From Aeromonas media (lineage in GTDB: Bacteria > Pseudomonadota > Gammaproteobacteria > Enterobacterales > Aeromonadaceae), in contig NZ_CDBZ01000006.1 in the NCBI RefSeq assembly GCF_000819985.1, forward strand, positions 920 through 48,779: DNA of 47,860 nucleotides, given 5' to 3'. The position numbers and the translations under genes were made by a program. How positions within the stretch are numbered: the stretch's first letter is position 1; the number at the start of each line of letters is the position of its first letter. The notes beneath the pieces were generated by a model. It was not told the DNA's origin, searched no databases, and was given only the letters and a program-made list of their open reading frames with translations. Below are positions 44,768 to 47,860 of this stretch, piece after piece.

Positions 44768-46915
44768 TCAGAATTTACCGTAATAGCCTTCTTTCAAGGC
44801 GTCGTAGAGGTTGGCGGCGGTGTGCAGCTCGCCATCGTATTCGATCTCTTCGTTCCCCTTCACCGTGATGACGGAGCCATCCTCCAGAGTGAACTCGTAC
44901 TGAGTGTTCTCCAGATCCTTCTCCTTCACCAGCACCCCCTGGAAGGCCTCAGGGTTGAAGCGGAAGGTGGTGCAGCCCTTGAGGCCGGAGTCCGAGGCAT
45001 ACATGTAGATGTCCTTGAACTGCTCGAACGGGAAGTCGGTCGGTACGTTGGCCGTCTTGGAGATGGACGAATCTATCCAGCGCTGGGCCGCGGCCTGAAT
45101 GTCCACGTGCTGGGCCGGGCTGATGTCGTCGGCGGTGATGAAGTAATCCGGCAGACGGCAGGCTTCATCCTCGGTGTAGGGCATGGCGCCAGCATTGATG
45201 AGCTCCCGGTAGGCCAGCAGCTCGAAGGAGTAGACATCCACGCTCTCCTTGCTCTTCTTGCCCGCCTTGATGACGTTGCGGCTGTAGTGATGGGCGAAGC
45301 TCGGTTCTATGCCGTTGCTGGCATTGTTGGCAAGCGACAGGGAGATGGTACCGGTCGGCGCTATGCTGCTGTGGTGGGTGAAACGCCCACCCACCTCGGC
45401 CAGTGCGGCCACCAGGGCGGGAGCCACCTCGGCCACCTGCTGCATGTAGCGGCTGTAGCGCGCATGCAGCACCTTGCCCTTCACCTTGTCGCCGAGCTTG
45501 ATGCCATCGGCCACCATCTCGGGGCGCAGCCGCAGCATCTTGCCGGTCACCTCGAACTCCTGCTCCATGATGGGAGCCGGGCCCTTCTCTTTCGCCAGCG
45601 CCAGGGACTCCTGCCAGCCGGTCATCGCCAGCTCCTGGGAGACCTGCTCGGTGAAGGCGACAGAAGCGGCAGAGCCGTACTTTATCTGCAGCATGGTGAG
45701 GGTCGATCCCAGGCCGAGGAAGCCCATGCCGTGGCGGCGCTTGGCGGTGATCTCCTCGCGCTGCTTAGGGAGCGGCAATTGATTGATCTCCACCACGTTG
45801 TCCAGCATGCGGGTGAATATGGCCACTACCTTGCGAAACGCCTGCCAGTCGAAGGCGGCACGCTCGGTGAAGGGCTCGCGGACAAACTTGGTCAGATTGA
45901 CCGACCCCAGCAGGCAGGCGCCATAGGGGGGCAAGGGCTGCTCACCACAGGGGTTGGTGGCGCGGATCTCCTCGCAGAACCAGTTGTTGTTCATCTGGTT
46001 CACCTTGTCGATCAAGATGAAACCGGGCTCCGCATAGTCATAGGTGGAGGTCATGATGACGTTCCACAGCTTGCGCGCTGGCAGGGTCTTGTAGACCTTG
46101 CAGGCCACCTGCCCCAGTGCATTGATCACCACTCCTTCCTTGTTCGGCCAGTCGGCCCAGAGCACCTGAGCGGGATCATCCAGGGCTATGCCGTCCTGCT
46201 CCACCTCTTTGGCGGTGTAGGGGAAGATCAGCTGCCAGGGAGCATCCTCCTTCACCGCCTTGACGAACTCTTCTGTGATCAGCAGGGAGAGGTTGAACTG
46301 GCGCAGGCGACCATCTTCCCGCTTGGCCTGAATGAACTCGATCACGTCGGGATGCCGGATATCCATGGTGCCCATCTGGGCGCCGCGACGACCACCGGCT
46401 GACGAGACGGTGAAACACATCTTGTCGTAGATATCCATGAAGGAGAGCGGGCCCGAGGTATAGGCCCCGGCGCCGGAGACGAAGGCACCGCGCGGGCGCA
46501 GGGTCGAGAAGTCATAGCCGATGCCGCAGCCCGCTTTCAGGGTCAGGCCGGCCTCGTGCACCTTGCCGAGAATGTCGTCCATCGAATCTTCGATGGTGCC
46601 GGAGACGGTGCAGTTGATGGTCGAGGTGGCCGGCTTGTGCTCGAAGGCCCCGGCATTGGAAGTGATGCGACCCGCCGGGATGGCGCCATTGCGCAGGGCC
46701 CACAGGAAGGGCTCATACCAGGCATCGGGCTCGCTCTCCTGGGCCGCCAGCGCACGGGCAACCCGCTGATAAGTCTCGTCTATGGTGCCATCGATGGGCG
46801 CCCCATCCTTGCTCTTGAGGCGATACTTGCTGTCCCAGATCTCGAGGGAGGTTTCCTGCATGGGGATGAGGGCAGAACCGGGTCCACTCTCCAGAACAGG
46901 GTTGGATTTAGCCAT
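44768..46915 (-). CDS. nrdJa: Class II (adenosylcobalamin-dependent) ribonucleotide reductase, catalytic subunit NrdJa
   Basis: This 715-residue glycyl-independent reductase converts ribonucleotides to deoxyribonucleotides with coenzyme B12, with or without oxygen. NPCGEQPLPPYGACLLGSVN carries the thiyl-radical Cys and the catalytic Asn/Glu pattern. STINCTVSGTIEDS and KAGCGIGYDFSTLR hold the partner cysteine and substrate loop. SIAPTGTISL is the phosphate loop. The start at 46915 has AAGGTGG 8 nt upstream; a TTG at 46921 is possible. The C-terminal cysteine domain is encoded separately by nrdJb. NrdR-type boxes lie upstream. Confidence 0.9.
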   Translation of the reverse strand: MAKSNPVLESGPGSALIPMQETSLEIWDSKYRLKSKDGAPIDGTIDETYQRVARALAAQESEPDAWYEPFLWALRNGAIPAGRITSNAGAFEHKPATSTINCTVSGTIEDSMDDILGKVHEAGLTLKAGCGIGYDFSTLRPRGAFVSGAGAYTSGPLSFMDIYDKMCFTVSSAGGRRGAQMGTMDIRHPDVIEFIQAKREDGRLRQFNLSLLITEEFVKAVKEDAPWQLIFPYTAKEVEQDGIALDDPAQVLWADWPNKEGVVINALGQVACKVYKTLPARKLWNVIMTSTYDYAEPGFILIDKVNQMNNNWFCEEIRATNPCGEQPLPPYGACLLGSVNLTKFVREPFTERAAFDWQAFRKVVAIFTRMLDNVVEINQLPLPKQREEITAKRRHGMGFLGLGSTLTMLQIKYGSAASVAFTEQVSQELAMTGWQESLALAKEKGPAPIMEQEFEVTGKMLRLRPEMVADGIKLGDKVKGKVLHARYSRYMQQVAEVAPALVAALAEVGGRFTHHSSIAPTGTISLSLANNASNGIEPSFAHHYSRNVIKAGKKSKESVDVYSFELLAYRELINAGAMPYTEDEACRLPDYFITADDISPAQHVDIQAAAQRWIDSSISKTANVPTDFPFEQFKDIYMYASDSGLKGCTTFRFNPEAFQGVLVKEKDLENTQYEFTLEDGSVITVKGNEEIEYDGELHTAANLYDALKEGYYGKF

Positions 46916-46963
46916 TTTCAAGCCACCTTATGTGAATGCAACAACGTCATGACAGAGTTAAAA

Positions 46964-47011
46964 ACACAACTAATAGGTTTCATATAAACCAGATAACACT
47001 ATATATAGTAT
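46964..47011. promoter_or_regulatory. Pair of NrdR-box-like sites upstream of nrdJa
   Basis: ACACTATATATAGTAT (46996-47011) is a near-perfect match to the NrdR consensus aCaCwAtATaTwGtgt. A weaker candidate ACACAACTAATAGGTT (46964-46979, 11 of 16 positions) begins exactly 32 nt away. That is three helical turns, the spacing usual for tandem NrdR boxes. NrdR is expected to repress ribonucleotide reductase genes when dATP is plentiful. Confidence 0.75.
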
Positions 47012-47042
47012 CTCTCTCACGGGGCGCCGATTCTATCCTAAA

Positions 47043-47082
47043 AAAATGCCCCGGCCAGCAGATATTTGGGCCAGGGCATTTA
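47043..47082 (-). terminator. Terminator of the lipoprotein gene
   Basis: AAATGCCC and GGCC pair with GGCC and GGGCATTT, with mismatched bases and a loop; on the minus strand TTTTTT follows. Confidence 0.75.
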
Positions 47083-47122
47083 ACCGGTTCATTTCCCGAT
47101 GAATTTAACGGGAGGTGAGTTC

Positions 47123-47572
47123 TCAGGGCTTCTTGACGTACACGCTCGGCGTCTCACCCGCCATGTTCAGATAGAACTCGTAGACACCGTCGGCATCCGG
47201 CGAGAACTTCATGTCCTCATACTTGGAGCAGGGGTTGACCGGCACAGGCTCTCCGCCCAGCACGGCAACGCCGTCACTCGGACTCTTGTAGCCGAAGTTG
47301 GTACCACAGCTCCAGCCGGAATCGGCGAACTTGAACTTGTAGGGAGCCCATTCTTTCTTGAGCGTGCCCTTGGCCATGTAGAGCTTGTCTGCCACCTTGA
47401 CCACCTTGCTCTCATCGGTCGCCATCCAGTCGTTCATCTCACCGCGCAGGTAGATGGACTTGCCGTCGAAGTCGCTGTTGTCTGCCGCCTGCTCTGCACC
47501 ACCATTGGATGCGCAACCGCCTAATACCAGGGTTCCCGCCGCCAGCATCATCGTTACTGTTCTTTTGAACAT
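47123..47572 (-). CDS. Lipoprotein with starch-binding/CBM48-like fold
   Basis: This 149-residue protein has a lipobox (LVLGGC, Cys20), so it is lipid-anchored. YLRGEMNDWMATDESKVV and LKKEWAPYKFKFADSGW resemble the early-set/CBM48 domains of pullulanases and starch-binding lipoproteins. Two further cysteines (in SGWSCG and VNPCSK) may form a disulphide. GAGGA lies 9 nt before the ATG at 47572. Glycan binding is inferred from fold resemblance only. It is a single gene with its own terminator. Confidence 0.78.
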   Translation of the reverse strand: MFKRTVTMMLAAGTLVLGGCASNGGAEQAADNSDFDGKSIYLRGEMNDWMATDESKVVKVADKLYMAKGTLKKEWAPYKFKFADSGWSCGTNFGYKSPSDGVAVLGGEPVPVNPCSKYEDMKFSPDADGVYEFYLNMAGETPSVYVKKP

Positions 47573-47810
47573 GTGTCCATTCCTCAGATTATTGTGATTC
47601 CTTGGCCCATCGAACGTGGGCAGACGAATTAAAGCAGAGCAGGCATCACAAGAAAGGTAGAGTCATCACATTCTGTGCTTTTTATATCCAGCACGTGGTG
47701 ATAATGGATAAATATCGAACAGAAGATGGTCGAGGTTTTTGGACCGAGGGAACATGCCGTCAAAGTTAGAGGTCAATTATCAGTCAATGCGCTAATTTTC
47801 AGGAAATAAA
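47573..47810. other. Spacer between lipoprotein gene and rRNA terminator
   Basis: AT-rich spacer of about 240 bp that must hold the promoter of the lipoprotein gene on the minus strand. I see no clear hexamers, ORF or repeat. Confidence 0.4.
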
Positions 47811-47837
47811 AAACCCCGCTCATTGAGCGGGGTTTCT
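47811..47837 (-). terminator. rRNA-operon-type terminator
   Basis: AAACCCCGCTC pairs with GAGCGGGGTTT around ATT. On the minus strand it is followed by TTTTATTTCC. It lies about 10 nt beyond the apparent 3' end of a 5S rRNA. Confidence 0.85.
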
Positions 47838-47846
47838 TGTATTGGG

Positions 47847-47860
47847 TGCCTGGCAGTGTC
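47847..47860 (-). rRNA. rrf: 5S rRNA, 3' end only (cut by window edge)
   Basis: On the minus strand the last bases read GACACTGCCAGGCA, the usual 3' end of a gammaproteobacterial 5S rRNA; GCCAGGCA pairs with the 5' TGCCTGGC in the molecule. An intrinsic terminator follows directly. Only about 14 nt are visible, so the call depends on this short match and on the context. Confidence 0.6.

Noticed and set aside
44126-46402. 758-codon plus-strand open frame opposite the nrdJ genes
   Set aside because: Shadow of nrdJa and nrdJb; His/Leu/Gly-rich translation without domain.
46922-47042. Cobalamin riboswitch upstream of nrdJa
   Set aside because: The spacer is short and AT-rich and lacks the conserved B12-box pattern; NrdR-like sites explain it better.

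Overview
The window looks like a chromosomal segment of a GC-rich gammaproteobacterium, most probably Aeromonas. Three things point there: strongly GC-biased codon use, protein sequences closest to Vibrio/enteric orthologues, and enteric-like gene order (purC-bamC-dapA / gcvR-bcp; yfbU / yfbV / ackA-pta; riboswitch-thiBPQ). It is mainly core genome. I see no insertion sequence, prophage, CRISPR array or tRNA gene. The species call is inference; no search was run.

Layout. 1-6009 (minus): a signalling operon with a BvgS/VieS-type hybrid sensor, a receiver-EAL c-di-GMP phosphodiesterase and the start of a membrane sensor cut by the window edge. 6227-7754: an AT-rich patch with a degenerate EAL-domain gene and about 850 bp without a convincing gene. 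7755-8301: a DUF1127-type small protein, a 30-residue ORF and several strong hairpins. 8302-13273: dgt, arcB and a DUF2860 outer-membrane protein. 13288-16911: a CheX-like protein, a HIT protein, a DUF2057 protein, and a LysR regulator divergent from a short-chain dehydrogenase. 17039-21537: purC, bamC, dapA divergent from gcvR and bcp. 21757-26471: yfbU, yfbV and the acetate node ackA-pta. 26533-26765: a gene-free patch with nine GATC sites and DnaA-box-like sequences. 26871-29083: ilvIH. 29473-31270: PAP2 phosphatase, glycosyltransferase and a 50-residue acidic protein. 31411-32034: a TetR regulator. 32207-37387: leuL attenuator and leuABCD. 37442-38763: a transglutaminase-like protein and a PilZ protein. 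38857-42412: TPP riboswitch and thiBPQ. 42482-46915: a PIN-PhoH ATPase and a split class II ribonucleotide reductase preceded by NrdR-box-like sites. 47123-47572: a lipoprotein. The right edge appears to be the tail of an rRNA operon on the minus strand.

The window holds three branched-chain or vitamin supply modules controlled by RNA (leucine attenuation, TPP riboswitch, a structured ilvI leader), the acetate switch ackA-pta with the redox sensor arcB, and three c-di-GMP-related proteins (active EAL, degenerate EAL, PilZ).

The most unusual observation is at gene junctions. The leuA-leuB junction, the thiP-thiQ junction and the leader just upstream of thiB each carry local tandem duplications that include the downstream gene's translation start region. 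They leave degenerate repeats, small decoy ORFs coupled to the true start, or alternative RNA hairpins. I flag these as the best candidates for something undescribed.
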